NCBI GenBank assembly: GCA_024998815.1
Contig: JACEUQ010000002.1
Span: 1,006,501-1,070,500 of the forward strand
Origin: Opitutus sp.
GTDB taxonomy: Bacteria > Verrucomicrobiota > Verrucomicrobiia > Opitutales > Opitutaceae
DNA length: 64,000 nucleotides
Direction: 5' to 3'
Both the position numbers and the translations under genes were made by a program. The notes beneath the pieces are model-generated. The model searched no databases. It was given only the letters and a program-made list of their open reading frames with translations, and was not told where the DNA came from. This document shows positions 36,017 to 44,721 of this stretch, piece after piece (within the stretch, counting starts at the first letter, position 1; each line of letters starts with the position of its first letter).

Positions 36017-37390
36017 GTGGCCGACCTCATTGATCAACTCACTCAACGCTTGGGCACGCACCGCGTGCTCACCGCCCGCGAAGACATCCTGCCCTACGGC
36101 TTCGACGGCACCGCGACGCTCAAACAACTCCCGGCCTGCGTGATCTTCCCGCGCGACGCCGCCGATGTGTCCTTCGCCCTGATCCTCGCCCGCGAACACG
36201 GCGCACCCGTGGTCACCCGCGGCAGCGGCACGGGGTTGTCTGGTGGCAGCGTGCCACTGCCCGGCTGCATCGTGCTCTGCCTCGCCCAGATGGACCGCAT
36301 CCTCGAAGTCGATACGGCCAACCTCACCCTGCGCGCCGAAGCGGGAGCCATCACCCAAAAGATCTACGAAGCTGCCGACGCCGCCGGCCTGTTTTACCCG
36401 CCCGATCCCGGCTCGATGAAAATCAGCACCATCGGCGGTAACGTGGCGGAAAACTCCGGCGGCCTGCGCGGTCTCAAATACGGCGTCACCCGCGACTATG
36501 TCATGGGCCTGGAGGTCGTCTTGGCCGACGGCTCGATCTGCTGGCTCGGCTCGAAGTGCGTGAAAGACGTCGCCGGCTACAACCTGCGCGACCTGTTCAT
36601 CGGAAGCGAGGGCACCCTCGGGGTGGTCACCCAGGTGTTGTTAAAACTCCTGCCCCGCCCCGCCGCCCGCCAGACGCTGCTCGCCGCCTTTTTGTCGATG
36701 GAGTCCGCCGCCGAAACCGTATCGGCGATCATCGCCGCGCGCATCATCCCCTGCACGCTGGAGTTCATCGACCAGACCACCCTGCGCTGCGTTGAGGATT
36801 TCGCCAAAGTCGGCCTGCCGCGCGAGGCCGCCGCGATTTTATTGATCGAGACCGACGGCCACCCCGCCGCCGTGGCCGAGGAAGCCGCGCACATCGAAAA
36901 ACTCTGCCGCGACCACGGCGCGAGCTCGGTGCGCCGCGCGGCCAACGCCACCGAAGCCACCCAGTTGGCCACCGCACGGCGCAGCGCGTTTTCGGCCCTC
37001 GCGCGCCTGCGCCCGACCACGATTTTGGAGGACGTCACCGTGCCGCGCAGCGAACTCGCCGGCATGATCCGCGCGATCGACGCCATTGCCCAAAAACACG
37101 CCCTGGCCATCGCCACGTTTGGCCATTTTGGAGACGGCAATTTGCACCCGACGATCCTCACCGACGAACGCGACCACGCCGAGATGCACCGCGTGGAGTT
37201 GGCCATCGCCGACATCGTCACCGCCACCCTCGAACGAGGCGGCACGATCACCGGCGAACACGGCGTCGGCTTGGCCAAAAAAGCCTTCCTGCGCCGCCAG
37301 TTGGGCGACGCCTCCTTCGAGTTGCTGCGGCTGGTGAAACGCGCGCTGGACCCGGACGGCCGCCTCAATCCGGGTAAAATCTTCGACTGA
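36017..37390 (+). CDS. glcD: FAD-linked oxidase, glycolate oxidase subunit GlcD-type
   Basis: Protein of 457 aa from a GTG at 36017 (VADLIDQLTQRLGTHRVLT); another in-frame GTG lies ten codons earlier. FAD-binding type 4 motifs: VVTRGSGTGLSGGSVP and DPGSMKISTIGGNVAENSGG. The C-terminal domain has ATFGHFGDGNLHPTIL and TGEHGVGLAKK. It oxidises a 2-hydroxy acid (glycolate or lactate). GlcF follows after 27 bp. The long upstream open frame is antisense to clpB and is not coding. Confidence 0.9.
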   Translation: MADLIDQLTQRLGTHRVLTAREDILPYGFDGTATLKQLPACVIFPRDAADVSFALILAREHGAPVVTRGSGTGLSGGSVPLPGCIVLCLAQMDRILEVDTANLTLRAEAGAITQKIYEAADAAGLFYPPDPGSMKISTIGGNVAENSGGLRGLKYGVTRDYVMGLEVVLADGSICWLGSKCVKDVAGYNLRDLFIGSEGTLGVVTQVLLKLLPRPAARQTLLAAFLSMESAAETVSAIIAARIIPCTLEFIDQTTLRCVEDFAKVGLPREAAAILLIETDGHPAAVAEEAAHIEKLCRDHGASSVRRAANATEATQLATARRSAFSALARLRPTTILEDVTVPRSELAGMIRAIDAIAQKHALAIATFGHFGDGNLHPTILTDERDHAEMHRVELAIADIVTATLERGGTITGEHGVGLAKKAFLRRQLGDASFELLRLVKRALDPDGRLNPGKIFD

Positions 37391-37417
37391 GCGAAACCAC
37401 CCCGCCCGATTCACCCG

Positions 37418-38800
37418 ATGAAATCCCTCCGCGACCTCGATTACTCCGTGCTCCAGCAGTGCATGCACTGTGGCCTGTGCCTGCCGAGCTGCCCGACCTA
37501 CGAGGAAACTAAACGCGAACGCCACAGTCCGCGCGGACGCATCGCCCTGATGCGCGCTATCGCCGACGGCGAACTCGAACTCACCAAAACCTTCGGAGAG
37601 GAAATGTATTACTGCCTGGGTTGCCTGGCCTGCACCAGCGCCTGTCCGGCTGGGGTCAACTACGCCGAGCTGCTGGAAACCGCCCGCTCCGAGGTCGAGC
37701 AATCCGGCGTGCTCGCCACGCCCACCCGCAGTTTTATCCGCACGGCCATGCTGCGCGTGGTATTCACTCGCCCACGACTGCTGCGCGCCATCGGTCGGCT
37801 ACTCTGGCTGTGGCAAACCAGCGGATTGCAAACCCTGGCCCGCCGCGCCGGTTTGATGAACCTGCTGCCGTCCAACCTACGCCGGCTCGAACCACAGGCC
37901 CCGAAGATCCTGGAGAAATTCTCCCACCAACTGATCCAACCCATAGAGAGCCCCGTCGCCCCCCGCGCCGCGTTGGATGTTGGACGTTCAATGTTGGATG
38001 TTGAACGTTGCCCGGCTCCGCCTCCGTCCACCGTCCGCCTCCGCCGCGTGGTCGTGCTCACCGGATGCGTGCAAGACCTCGCCTTTGCCGACATCAACCG
38101 CGCCACCGTCGACGTGTTGCTAGCCAACGGCTGCGAAGTCCACACCCCGCCCGTGCAACCCTGCTGCGGTTCGCTCCACGCCCACAACGGCGACAACGTC
38201 ACCGCCCGCGACCTCGCCCGCCGGCAACTCGATTTAATTAACCCCGCCGACTTCGACGCCATCATCAGCAACGCCGGCGGCTGCGGTTCGCATTTGCGCG
38301 CCTACGGCCACCTGCTGCACGACGACCCCGCCTACGCGCAAAAAGCCGCCGCCTGGTCGGCCAAACTGCGCGATATCCACGAATACCTAGTCGAAATCGG
38401 CTTCCGCCCGCCGACAGCCACCGCGCCCACGACGACGGTGACCTACCACGAGAGTTGCCACCTATGCCATGGCCAGAAGGTGAGCGCCCAACCGCGCGCC
38501 ATCCTGCGTGCGCTGCCGGGAGTAAAGCTGCGCGAATGCGCCGAGTCGCAGTGGTGCTGTGGCAGCGCGGGTATTTATAACATCACCCAGCCCGAAACCG
38601 CCGCGCGCTTGCAGGAGCGCAAAGTCGGCCACGTGCTGGCCACCGGAGCGCACATCGTCGCCACGGCCAATCCCGGCTGCCACTTGCAATTGGCCAACGG
38701 CTTGGCCCAACACGCGGGCAATTCGGGCGCCCCGGCAATCGAGGTGACGCATCCCGTGGTGTTACTGGCCCGCGCCTACGCTGCGGAAAAACTCGGCTAA
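37418..38800 (+). CDS. glcF: Glycolate oxidase iron-sulfur subunit GlcF-type, with in-frame repeat
   Basis: Protein of 460 aa. Two ferredoxin-like 4Fe-4S clusters: C15/C18/C21/C25 and C66/C69/C72/C76. Two CCG domains follow: QPCCGSLHAHNGDN and SQWCCGSAGIYN. It passes electrons from GlcD to the respiratory chain. Around residues 186-198 the sequence LDVGRSMLDVER comes from a dispersed DNA repeat (37973-38009) placed in the linker before the CCG domains; the frame is intact. It forms an operon with glcD. Confidence 0.92.
   Translation: MKSLRDLDYSVLQQCMHCGLCLPSCPTYEETKRERHSPRGRIALMRAIADGELELTKTFGEEMYYCLGCLACTSACPAGVNYAELLETARSEVEQSGVLATPTRSFIRTAMLRVVFTRPRLLRAIGRLLWLWQTSGLQTLARRAGLMNLLPSNLRRLEPQAPKILEKFSHQLIQPIESPVAPRAALDVGRSMLDVERCPAPPPSTVRLRRVVVLTGCVQDLAFADINRATVDVLLANGCEVHTPPVQPCCGSLHAHNGDNVTARDLARRQLDLINPADFDAIISNAGGCGSHLRAYGHLLHDDPAYAQKAAAWSAKLRDIHEYLVEIGFRPPTATAPTTTVTYHESCHLCHGQKVSAQPRAILRALPGVKLRECAESQWCCGSAGIYNITQPETAARLQERKVGHVLATGAHIVATANPGCHLQLANGLAQHAGNSGAPAIEVTHPVVLLARAYAAEKLG
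37973..38009 (+). repeat. TTGGATGTT repeat inside glcF
   Basis: TTGGATGTTGGACGTT, a spacer, then TTGGATGTTGAACGTT: two near-identical 16-bp blocks with a 21-bp period. Encoded peptide LDVGRSMLDVER. Similar LDV/MLDV peptides in unrelated proteins of this group are familiar to me as products of a dispersed repeat; that statement is from memory. Confidence 0.65.
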
Positions 38801-38809
38801 CGCGGCAGG

Positions 38810-39694
38810 TTAAAATAAAAACTCGGGCTGGCTGTAGCGGGTGCGCGCCTCGTTGAGCCCGCCCTTCATTTCAAAGCCCTCCAAAAGGGAAAACAATTGG
38901 GCCGAATCGACGATGGGCGCTTGAGCGGCCACCGTGGGCAACGCCAAGTTCAGCGTGGTCAGCTTCAAATTGCGCCGCAGGTCGTCGGCACGTTCGCGCA
39001 CCACCGCGCGGAAACGCTCCGGCTCTAGTTTGTCCGCGTTGGCGATGACTCCCTCGATGTTGCCAAAACGCTGGAGCCATTTGACCGCGGTTTTGGGCCC
39101 CACCCCGGAGATTCCCGGGATGTTGTCGGAAGTGTCCCCGACCAAGGCCAGGTAGGCCGCGATTTGGTTGGGAGGGACGCCGAATTTCGCCAGCACGGCG
39201 GCGGTATCGCGAAACTGCCAGCCGAGCTTGGGGTTGGCCGAGGGCGGAGGCAGGAGGATTTTGATGCGGTCGTCGACGATCTGGGCGAAATCCTTGTCGG
39301 AACTGACGATCAGCACCTCGTGGCCCTGATTAGCCAAGGCGACGGCTTGGGACGCCAGCACGTCGTCGCTCTCGACCCCGTGTTGCTCAATGCCGATGTA
39401 GCCCATGGCGCGGGTGAGGGCCTTGATCGGCTCGATTTGTTGGCGCAGGGCCTCGGGCATTTCGGAGCGTTGCGCCTTGTATTCAGGCAGCAACGCCTGG
39501 CGTTCGTGGGAACCATCGAGGTCAAAAAACACCAAGGTACCGAGGGGCTTTTCCTGATCGGCCAGCTTCCACAGCGACTTGACCCAACCGTGGAGGGCGT
39601 TGGTCGGAAAGCCATCGGCGCGGGTGAGCTCCGGAACGGCGTGAAAGCAGCGGTAAGCCAGATTGTAACCGTCGATGAGGAGCCATTTTGCCAT
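38810..39694 (-). CDS. 5'-3' exonuclease (FEN/PolA N-terminal type)
   Basis: Protein of 294 aa. LLIDGYNLAYRCFHA, FFDLDGSHERQALLPEYKAQR, ESDDVLAS and SSDKDFAQIV supply the acidic metal-binding residues. GDTSDNIPGISGVGPKTA is the helix-3-turn-helix DNA-binding motif. It removes flaps or RNA primers and stands alone instead of being fused to DNA polymerase I. Start placed at MAKWLLIDGY; a longer frame adds 12 residues. Confidence 0.92.
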   Translation of the reverse strand: MAKWLLIDGYNLAYRCFHAVPELTRADGFPTNALHGWVKSLWKLADQEKPLGTLVFFDLDGSHERQALLPEYKAQRSEMPEALRQQIEPIKALTRAMGYIGIEQHGVESDDVLASQAVALANQGHEVLIVSSDKDFAQIVDDRIKILLPPPSANPKLGWQFRDTAAVLAKFGVPPNQIAAYLALVGDTSDNIPGISGVGPKTAVKWLQRFGNIEGVIANADKLEPERFRAVVRERADDLRRNLKLTTLNLALPTVAAQAPIVDSAQLFSLLEGFEMKGGLNEARTRYSQPEFLF

Positions 39695-39748
39695 TCGGGA
39701 AACCAAGGGGACCTCGACTGCCCATGGCAAAGCGAAAGCCGGATAAAA

Positions 39749-39822
39749 AAGTAGCGCAGACTTCCAATCTGCTTTGAGCTGAGAAAAGCAGCCCTAGGCA
39801 GAATGGAAGTCTGCGCTACTTT
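39749..39822. repeat. Dispersed palindrome family A
   Basis: AAGTAGCGCAGACTTCCAA-type left arm and inverted right arm ending GTCTGCGCTACTT, between the divergent exonuclease and rpiB genes. Confidence 0.85.
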
Positions 39823-39928
39823 AAACCCACGCACCCCAACCGGCGTTTTGGTTTGCCGCCGAACTCCTCCGAGAGAATAACCACGGGCTTTTTAACGCCC
39901 ACCTCGCCGCCCTTTTACCGCCACCACC

Positions 39929-40369
39929 ATGAAGACCTACTCGATCGCAATCGGCTCCGACCACGCCGGCTACGCCTATAAAGAAGCCATCAAAGCTGCG
40001 CTCCTGGCCGACGGCCACACCGTGCGCGATTTCGGCACCTACTCGAACGCCTCCTGCGATTACCCTGATTTTATCCGCCCCACCGCGGAAGCAGTCGCCC
40101 GCGGCGAATTTGAACGCGGCATCGTGCTGGGCGGCTCGGGTAACGGCGAGGCCATCGTCGCCAACAAGGTTAAAGGCGTCCGCTGCGGCCTGTGCTGGAA
40201 CGAACAGATCGCTATCTGGAACCGCTCCCACAACGACGGCAATGTGCTCTCGATCGGCGAACGCACTGTGACCGAGGCCCAGGCGATCCAGATCGCCCGC
40301 GTCTGGCTGGCCACCGAGTTCGAAGGCGGCCGCCACGTGGCCCGCATCCAAAAAATCGAGCAGGCCTGA
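39929..40369 (+). CDS. rpiB: Ribose-5-phosphate isomerase B
   Basis: Protein of 146 aa. IAIGSDHAGYAYKE with D11/H12, CDYPDF, and LGGSGNGEAIVANKVKGVR, the GSGNGE form of the phosphate-binding loop, with CGLCWN after it. HNDGNVLSIGERTV is also conserved. It interconverts ribose-5-phosphate and ribulose-5-phosphate in the pentose phosphate pathway; some relatives act on allose or galactose phosphates. Followed after 18 bp by the GYF-like membrane protein gene. Confidence 0.94.
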   Translation: MKTYSIAIGSDHAGYAYKEAIKAALLADGHTVRDFGTYSNASCDYPDFIRPTAEAVARGEFERGIVLGGSGNGEAIVANKVKGVRCGLCWNEQIAIWNRSHNDGNVLSIGERTVTEAQAIQIARVWLATEFEGGRHVARIQKIEQA

Positions 40370-40387
40370 GCCTATCGTAACGTCCCG

Positions 40388-40906
40388 ATGCCGACCGCCC
40401 CGCGTTATTTCCTCCGCGAGGACGGCCGGCGCACCGGTCCGCACAGTCTGTCGGTACTTAAACAAAAGGCCGAGCTGGGCCTGCTCAGCGCCGACAGCCT
40501 GCTGGCCCCCGAGACCGAGCCCGAAGCGTGGGCGGCATTGCGCGAATCGCAGGTGCTTTGCGAAGAACTCATCCCCGCCCGACCGCACTACACCCTGGGC
40601 AAACGGGAAGTAGAGCACGTTAACCGCGCCGACACCCCCGCCCCGCCCTCGGTTGAAGAAATGCTCCGGGCCAACCTCGCGCGCCAGCAGAAGGCGGAGG
40701 GCGAGTTGCTCAAACCCATGCCGCCCCGCTCCAACCGCCGACGCAACGACTACTTGATCTCGGCCATTGCGGGAAATCTGCTGGCGGCACTCGGCTTTAT
40801 CTATTTGCCCGGCAATCCAGTCACCTTCGTCTACTTGGTCGCATTCGTCGTAATCTATAACATCAGCTTGGTCTGGGTCCTGTTTTTCGTAATGGATCGC
40901 TACTGA
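40388..40906 (+). CDS. GYF-like domain membrane protein
   Basis: Protein of 172 aa. Residues 5-60 (RYFLREDGRRTGPHSLSVLKQKAELGLLSADSLLAPE) resemble the bacterial GYF_2 domain. A charged linker leads to two membrane helices at about 119-138 and 143-165. Probably a membrane-anchored interaction module. No enzymatic motif. It lies between rpiB and the E1 gene in one direction. Confidence 0.78.
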   Translation: MPTAPRYFLREDGRRTGPHSLSVLKQKAELGLLSADSLLAPETEPEAWAALRESQVLCEELIPARPHYTLGKREVEHVNRADTPAPPSVEEMLRANLARQQKAEGELLKPMPPRSNRRRNDYLISAIAGNLLAALGFIYLPGNPVTFVYLVAFVVIYNISLVWVLFFVMDRY

Positions 40907-40969
40907 GTGAGACGGCAAATCTATCGCTTGCCCACCACCCCTACGCTCCTCACCTTCGGCGGACTCGAC

Positions 40970-43045
40970 ATGGCTTTTCCTACACCTCCCGCCATCCTTA
41001 CTGAGCGCAACCTGAGCGCCGGCGAACTCGATCAGAACCGCCCAGCCGCCCTCCTGCGCCTGTACGCTTGGATGCATCTCGCCCGCACCGGCGACAACCG
41101 CATCCTCGACCTGTTTCGCCAGGGCCTGATCAAGGGCACCGTCACCGGCGGCCAGGGCAACGAGGGGCTGATCATCCCGCTCATCCTGCTCGCCGACAAA
41201 ACCATCGACGCGGTCTCGTTTACCCACCGCGATTTCGGCGGCCACCTGATCTGGAGCGACCACCTCTGCGAGCACCTCAATCAGTATTTCGCCAACGCGC
41301 TCAGCCCGACAAAGGCCCGCGAAGGGAACGTGCACCACGGCGACGTCAAAAACCGCTCGCTGCCGATGATCTCGCACCTCGGTTCAATGCTCTCGCACGT
41401 GCTCGGTGTGACCGACTCCCAGCGCCGCCACGGCAAGACCGCCGTTGGCTTCACGTTTTTTGGCGACGGTAGCTCCAGCACCGGCGACATCCACGAGTCG
41501 CTCAACTTGGCCTCGTTGCTCTCCCTGCCGATCGTCTTCGTCATCGAGAACAACAAGTACGCCTACTCGACCCCGATCAGCGAACAGTTCACCGCCGGCA
41601 CCCAGCTCTATAAACGCGCCGCCGGCTACGGCATGGAGGGCTTCGAAATCGACGCCACCGGCGACATCGAGACGGTCACCCGTACCCTCGCGGCCGCCAT
41701 CGACAAAGTTCGCATCACCTCGCGCCCCGTCCTCATCGAGGCCCACACGATCCGCATGCGCGGCCACGCCGCCTACGACACCTGCGACTACCTCGCACCG
41801 GGTGAACTCGAAACCATTCTCATCCAGGACCCGCTGCCCAAGTTCCGCGACCAACTCGTCGCCGCCGGCCACACCGCCGCCATCGAAAAAATCGAGACCG
41901 AGCTCCACGCCTACCTGGAGGCCTGTATCCAGATTTCGCTGGCGGTACCGCGCCCCGCACCTGACGCCCAAATGCTGGCGGACGTCTTCGCGCCCGCCGC
42001 CCCGGCGCTGCCTTGGCATCCCTCCGTCAACTCTGAGCTCCCAGCTCCTAGCTCTGAGCTCAAAGCTCCCACCGCCCAGCTCAATTTCGCGCAGGCGATC
42101 AACGCCGCCCTGCGCAAGGTTTTGGCCGAACGCGCCGAGTCGCTCCTGCTCGGGCAGGACATCGGCACCTACGGCGGCGCGTTCAAGGTCACCGACGGCC
42201 TGTTAAAAGACTTCGGCCGTGCCCGCGTTTTCAACACTCCGCTGGCCGAGAGCGCCTGCACGGGCTGGGCGATCGGCCTCGCCCTCAACGGCCACCGGCC
42301 GATCGAGGAGTTCCAGTTTGCGGACTTCTCCACGGAGGCGGTTACCCAGATCACGCTCAACGCGGCGACCTACCACTTCCGCTCCGGCGCGGCGGTGCCG
42401 ATCGTCTTCCGTCTGCCCTGCGGCGGCGGGCTCACCATGGGCTCGTTCCATTCGCAGGAGCTCGAGTCGCTGTTCCTCTCGATGCCCGGCCTCAAGGCGA
42501 TTTACCCGAGCACCCCGCAGGATGCGTTCAACGCCATCCTCGCCGCCTACGAAGACAACAACCCGGTGCTAATCTTTGAGCACAAGGGCCTGTATCGGCG
42601 CGGCAAACACGCGGTGAGCTGGGACGCCAACTACCGCGACGTCTGGCAGCCCAAGCACCTGCGCGCCGGCAGCTACGCGACCTTTGTCACCTACGGCGAG
42701 ATGACGATTCCGGCGGCCGAAGTCTGCGACTACTTCGAGAGCGAATACGAAATGACCTTCGACCTGTTCGACCTGCGCGGGCTGGCGCCGCTCAAGCTCG
42801 ACGCCATCAAGGCTTCGCTGGAGCGTACCCACCGCCTGATCGTGTTACACGAAGGCCGCCGCACGCACGGCTTCGGCGCCGAACTGGTGGCGCGCCTGAC
42901 CGAGGAGCATTTTTTCTCCATGGAAGCCGCCCCGCTGCGCATTGCCGCCGCCGACATGCCCGTGCCCTTCGCCCCCGAGCTGGAGGCAGTCTACCGCCCG
43001 ACCAAAGAAAAGCTCATCGAGCAAATCGCCAACTGGATCGGCTAA
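40970..43045 (+). CDS. 2-oxoisovalerate (branched-chain) dehydrogenase E1, fused alpha and beta
   Basis: Protein of 691 aa. The N-terminal alpha half has the thiamine-diphosphate motif GDGSSSTGDIHESLNLA...ENNKYA and THRDFGGHL; the beta half starts at about residue 365 (FAQAINAALRKVLAERAESL, GQDIGTYGGAFKVTDGL, PIEEFQFADF). It decarboxylates branched-chain 2-oxo acids as the E1 of the complex; E2 and E3 are not in the window. Alpha-beta fusion is known in this enzyme class. The linker between halves contains NSELPAPSSELKAP, encoded by a short repeat at 42030-42070. Start at MAFPTPPAIL; a longer frame adds 21 residues. Confidence 0.92.
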   Translation: MAFPTPPAILTERNLSAGELDQNRPAALLRLYAWMHLARTGDNRILDLFRQGLIKGTVTGGQGNEGLIIPLILLADKTIDAVSFTHRDFGGHLIWSDHLCEHLNQYFANALSPTKAREGNVHHGDVKNRSLPMISHLGSMLSHVLGVTDSQRRHGKTAVGFTFFGDGSSSTGDIHESLNLASLLSLPIVFVIENNKYAYSTPISEQFTAGTQLYKRAAGYGMEGFEIDATGDIETVTRTLAAAIDKVRITSRPVLIEAHTIRMRGHAAYDTCDYLAPGELETILIQDPLPKFRDQLVAAGHTAAIEKIETELHAYLEACIQISLAVPRPAPDAQMLADVFAPAAPALPWHPSVNSELPAPSSELKAPTAQLNFAQAINAALRKVLAERAESLLLGQDIGTYGGAFKVTDGLLKDFGRARVFNTPLAESACTGWAIGLALNGHRPIEEFQFADFSTEAVTQITLNAATYHFRSGAAVPIVFRLPCGGGLTMGSFHSQELESLFLSMPGLKAIYPSTPQDAFNAILAAYEDNNPVLIFEHKGLYRRGKHAVSWDANYRDVWQPKHLRAGSYATFVTYGEMTIPAAEVCDYFESEYEMTFDLFDLRGLAPLKLDAIKASLERTHRLIVLHEGRRTHGFGAELVARLTEEHFFSMEAAPLRIAAADMPVPFAPELEAVYRPTKEKLIEQIANWIG
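42030..42070 (-). repeat. AGCTCAGAGCT-type repeat inside fused E1 gene
   Basis: Contains CTCTGAGCTC twice (GAGCTCAGAG on the other strand), separated by CCAGCTCCTAG. Related to the repeat inside icd at 7146-7172. It is located exactly in the alpha/beta junction, in frame. Confidence 0.6.
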
Positions 43046-43057
43046 AACGCGCTTCGC

Positions 43058-43168
43058 GCGAAATCCCAAACTTAAAAACCCAAAAACCAAAACATCCAAA
43101 TCGCAAAAACGCCGACTGCGCCCTGGGTTGATTCCTTCTTGGGATTTGGCCGCTTGGAGTTTGGGATT
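43058..43168. repeat. Dispersed inverted repeat (AAATCCCAAACT)
   Basis: AAATCCCAAACT near 43060-43071 and its inverse AGTTTGGGATTT near 43157-43168 frame a loop of about 85 bp. It fills the gap between the E1 gene and kdsC. No second copy in the window was found, so it is called dispersed only by analogy. Confidence 0.6.
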
Positions 43169-43178
43169 TTTAAAAAAC

Positions 43179-43691
43179 ATGAAAGCCATCATCCCCCCCG
43201 CCCGCTGGGCCGCCGTTCGCCTGTTTGCCATGGACGTCGATGGCGTCCTCACCGACGGCACCATCCACGTGTCCTCCGACGGCGTCGAAACCAAGACGTT
43301 TTCCATCCTCGACGGCATGGGCTTGGTGCAACTGCGCAAGCAAGGTGTTGCCACCGCTTGGATCAGCGGACGCGCATCCGGCGCCACCACGGTGCGCGCC
43401 ACCGAGCTGCAAATCCCCCACCTCGTACAAGGCCGTACCGACAAGATCACTGCGCTCCAGGAACTCGCCGCCACCCTCGGCCTCACCGCCGAACAAATCG
43501 TTTACATGGGCGACGACCTCATCGATACCGCAGCCATCCAATGGGCCGGTATTGGTGTGAGCGTACCCGACGCCATGGCCGAACCGTTCGGCGCCGCTGA
43601 TTACGTTACCCGCCGCCCGGCTGGTCGCGGAGCCGTGCGCGAAGTCTGCGATCACATCCTTGCCGCCCACCGCTCCGCCACCGCCGCGTGA
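43179..43691 (+). CDS. kdsC: 3-deoxy-D-manno-octulosonate 8-phosphate phosphatase
   Basis: Protein of 170 aa, HAD superfamily C0 type without a cap. FAMDVDGVLTDG gives the nucleophile D19 and D21, AWISGRASGATTVRA motif II, and YMGDDLIDTAAIQ motif IV. It makes Kdo from Kdo-8-phosphate for the LPS inner core. Start at MKAIIPPARW; the frame is longer upstream but reads low-complexity repeat DNA. Overlaps lptC (GTGA). Confidence 0.92.
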   Translation: MKAIIPPARWAAVRLFAMDVDGVLTDGTIHVSSDGVETKTFSILDGMGLVQLRKQGVATAWISGRASGATTVRATELQIPHLVQGRTDKITALQELAATLGLTAEQIVYMGDDLIDTAAIQWAGIGVSVPDAMAEPFGAADYVTRRPAGRGAVREVCDHILAAHRSATAA

Positions 43692-44134
43692 ACCCAATAA
43701 AGCCCCTTTTTATCGCCCTGTTGGCAGGGACATCGGCTCTCATCGCGGCTGAACCCCCTGCGCAGATCCGGCCCAGTGCGCCGATCAAAGAATTCCGCCT
43801 GCCCTCCTTCGACAAAGACGGCCAAAAGACCTCGTTCATGCGCGCGGCCGAGGCCCTCTTCATCACCGCCACGCAGGTCGACGTGAAGGAGCTGCAGCTC
43901 ACCTTGTTCACCAAGGATGGCACCGGCGGCTTTGACACCGTGTTGCTGGCCCCAGGCGCGACCTTTCAAACCGACCAGCAGATCGTCAGTGGCAAAGACC
44001 AGGTTCGCCTGATCCGCCTCGATGTAGAAGTCACCGGCGAGCAATGGTCGTACAATCACCCCGAGAAACGGGTTATAATCGCCAAGAACACCCGCGTTAT
44101 TTTCCAAGAAGAGCTAAAAGATATCATCAAATGA
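43688..44134 (+). CDS. lptC: LptC-like LPS export protein
   Basis: Protein of 148 aa starting at GTG inside the kdsC stop. A signal or anchor helix (residues 4-20, PLFIALLAGTSALIAA) precedes a mainly beta periplasmic region (FDTVLLAPGATFQTDQQIV, VIIAKNTRVIFQEEL). LptC sequences diverge quickly; assignment rests on its place between kdsC and lptA and on this layout. It would pass LPS from LptB2FG to LptA. Overlaps lptA by 4 bp. Confidence 0.75.
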   Translation: MNPIKPLFIALLAGTSALIAAEPPAQIRPSAPIKEFRLPSFDKDGQKTSFMRAAEALFITATQVDVKELQLTLFTKDGTGGFDTVLLAPGATFQTDQQIVSGKDQVRLIRLDVEVTGEQWSYNHPEKRVIIAKNTRVIFQEELKDIIK

Positions 44135-44721
44135 ACCGCCCTTTCCCCCGTTTGCCGACGCTACTGCTGGCTCTCCTCACCGCCCCCGCCCTGCTCAGCG
44201 CCGCCGACAAGAAACCGGCCGCCGCCTCGGTGCCCACCGTCATCACCAGCACCTCGATGGAGATGTGGAGCACCGACACCGAGACCCGCTCCATTTTCAA
44301 AGAAAACGTGACCGTGACCGGCAACAACCTGCGCCTCACCTGCGACAAGCTGGATGTGACCGTCGTGCGCATGCACGGAAAGGACGACAAAAACGCCGCC
44401 ATTCCAGCCGTGGAAAAGTTCAAGACCCTGGTGGCCACCGGCAACGTCCACATCGTGCAAGGCGAGCGCGAGGTCACCTGCGGAAAAGCCGAGGTCTTCC
44501 CCGGCGAGGACCGCGTGGTGCTCACCGAAAAGCCGGTGGTGATCGACAACGACGGCCCGTACGTTGCCACCGGCGATCGCATCGTGCTGCTCCGCGGCGA
44601 GCGGCGGATTTTTGGCGACAACATCCGCCTTCAAGGCCCGCCCATCCGCGACCTCGGCTTCGAGAAAGACAAGCCCGTCCAGGCCCCCGCAGCACTGCCC
44701 CGTCCTACGAGCAAACCATGA
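44131..44721 (+). CDS. lptA: LptA/OstA-type periplasmic LPS-binding protein
   Basis: Protein of 196 aa. Signal peptide (residues 1-24, LPTLLLALLTAPALLSAA). The OstA beta-jellyroll has TVTGNNLRLTCDKLDV, VATGNVHIVQGEREVTCGKAEV and DRIVLLRGERRIFGDNI repeats. It forms the periplasmic bridge for LPS transport. ATGA overlap at both ends with lptC and lptB, so translation of the block is coupled. Confidence 0.9.
   Translation: MNRPFPRLPTLLLALLTAPALLSAADKKPAAASVPTVITSTSMEMWSTDTETRSIFKENVTVTGNNLRLTCDKLDVTVVRMHGKDDKNAAIPAVEKFKTLVATGNVHIVQGEREVTCGKAEVFPGEDRVVLTEKPVVIDNDGPYVATGDRIVLLRGERRIFGDNIRLQGPPIRDLGFEKDKPVQAPAALPRPTSKP

Noticed and set aside
39821-41377. 518-aa minus-strand open frame
   Set aside because: Antisense of rpiB, the GYF-like gene and the E1 gene, all supported by motifs.
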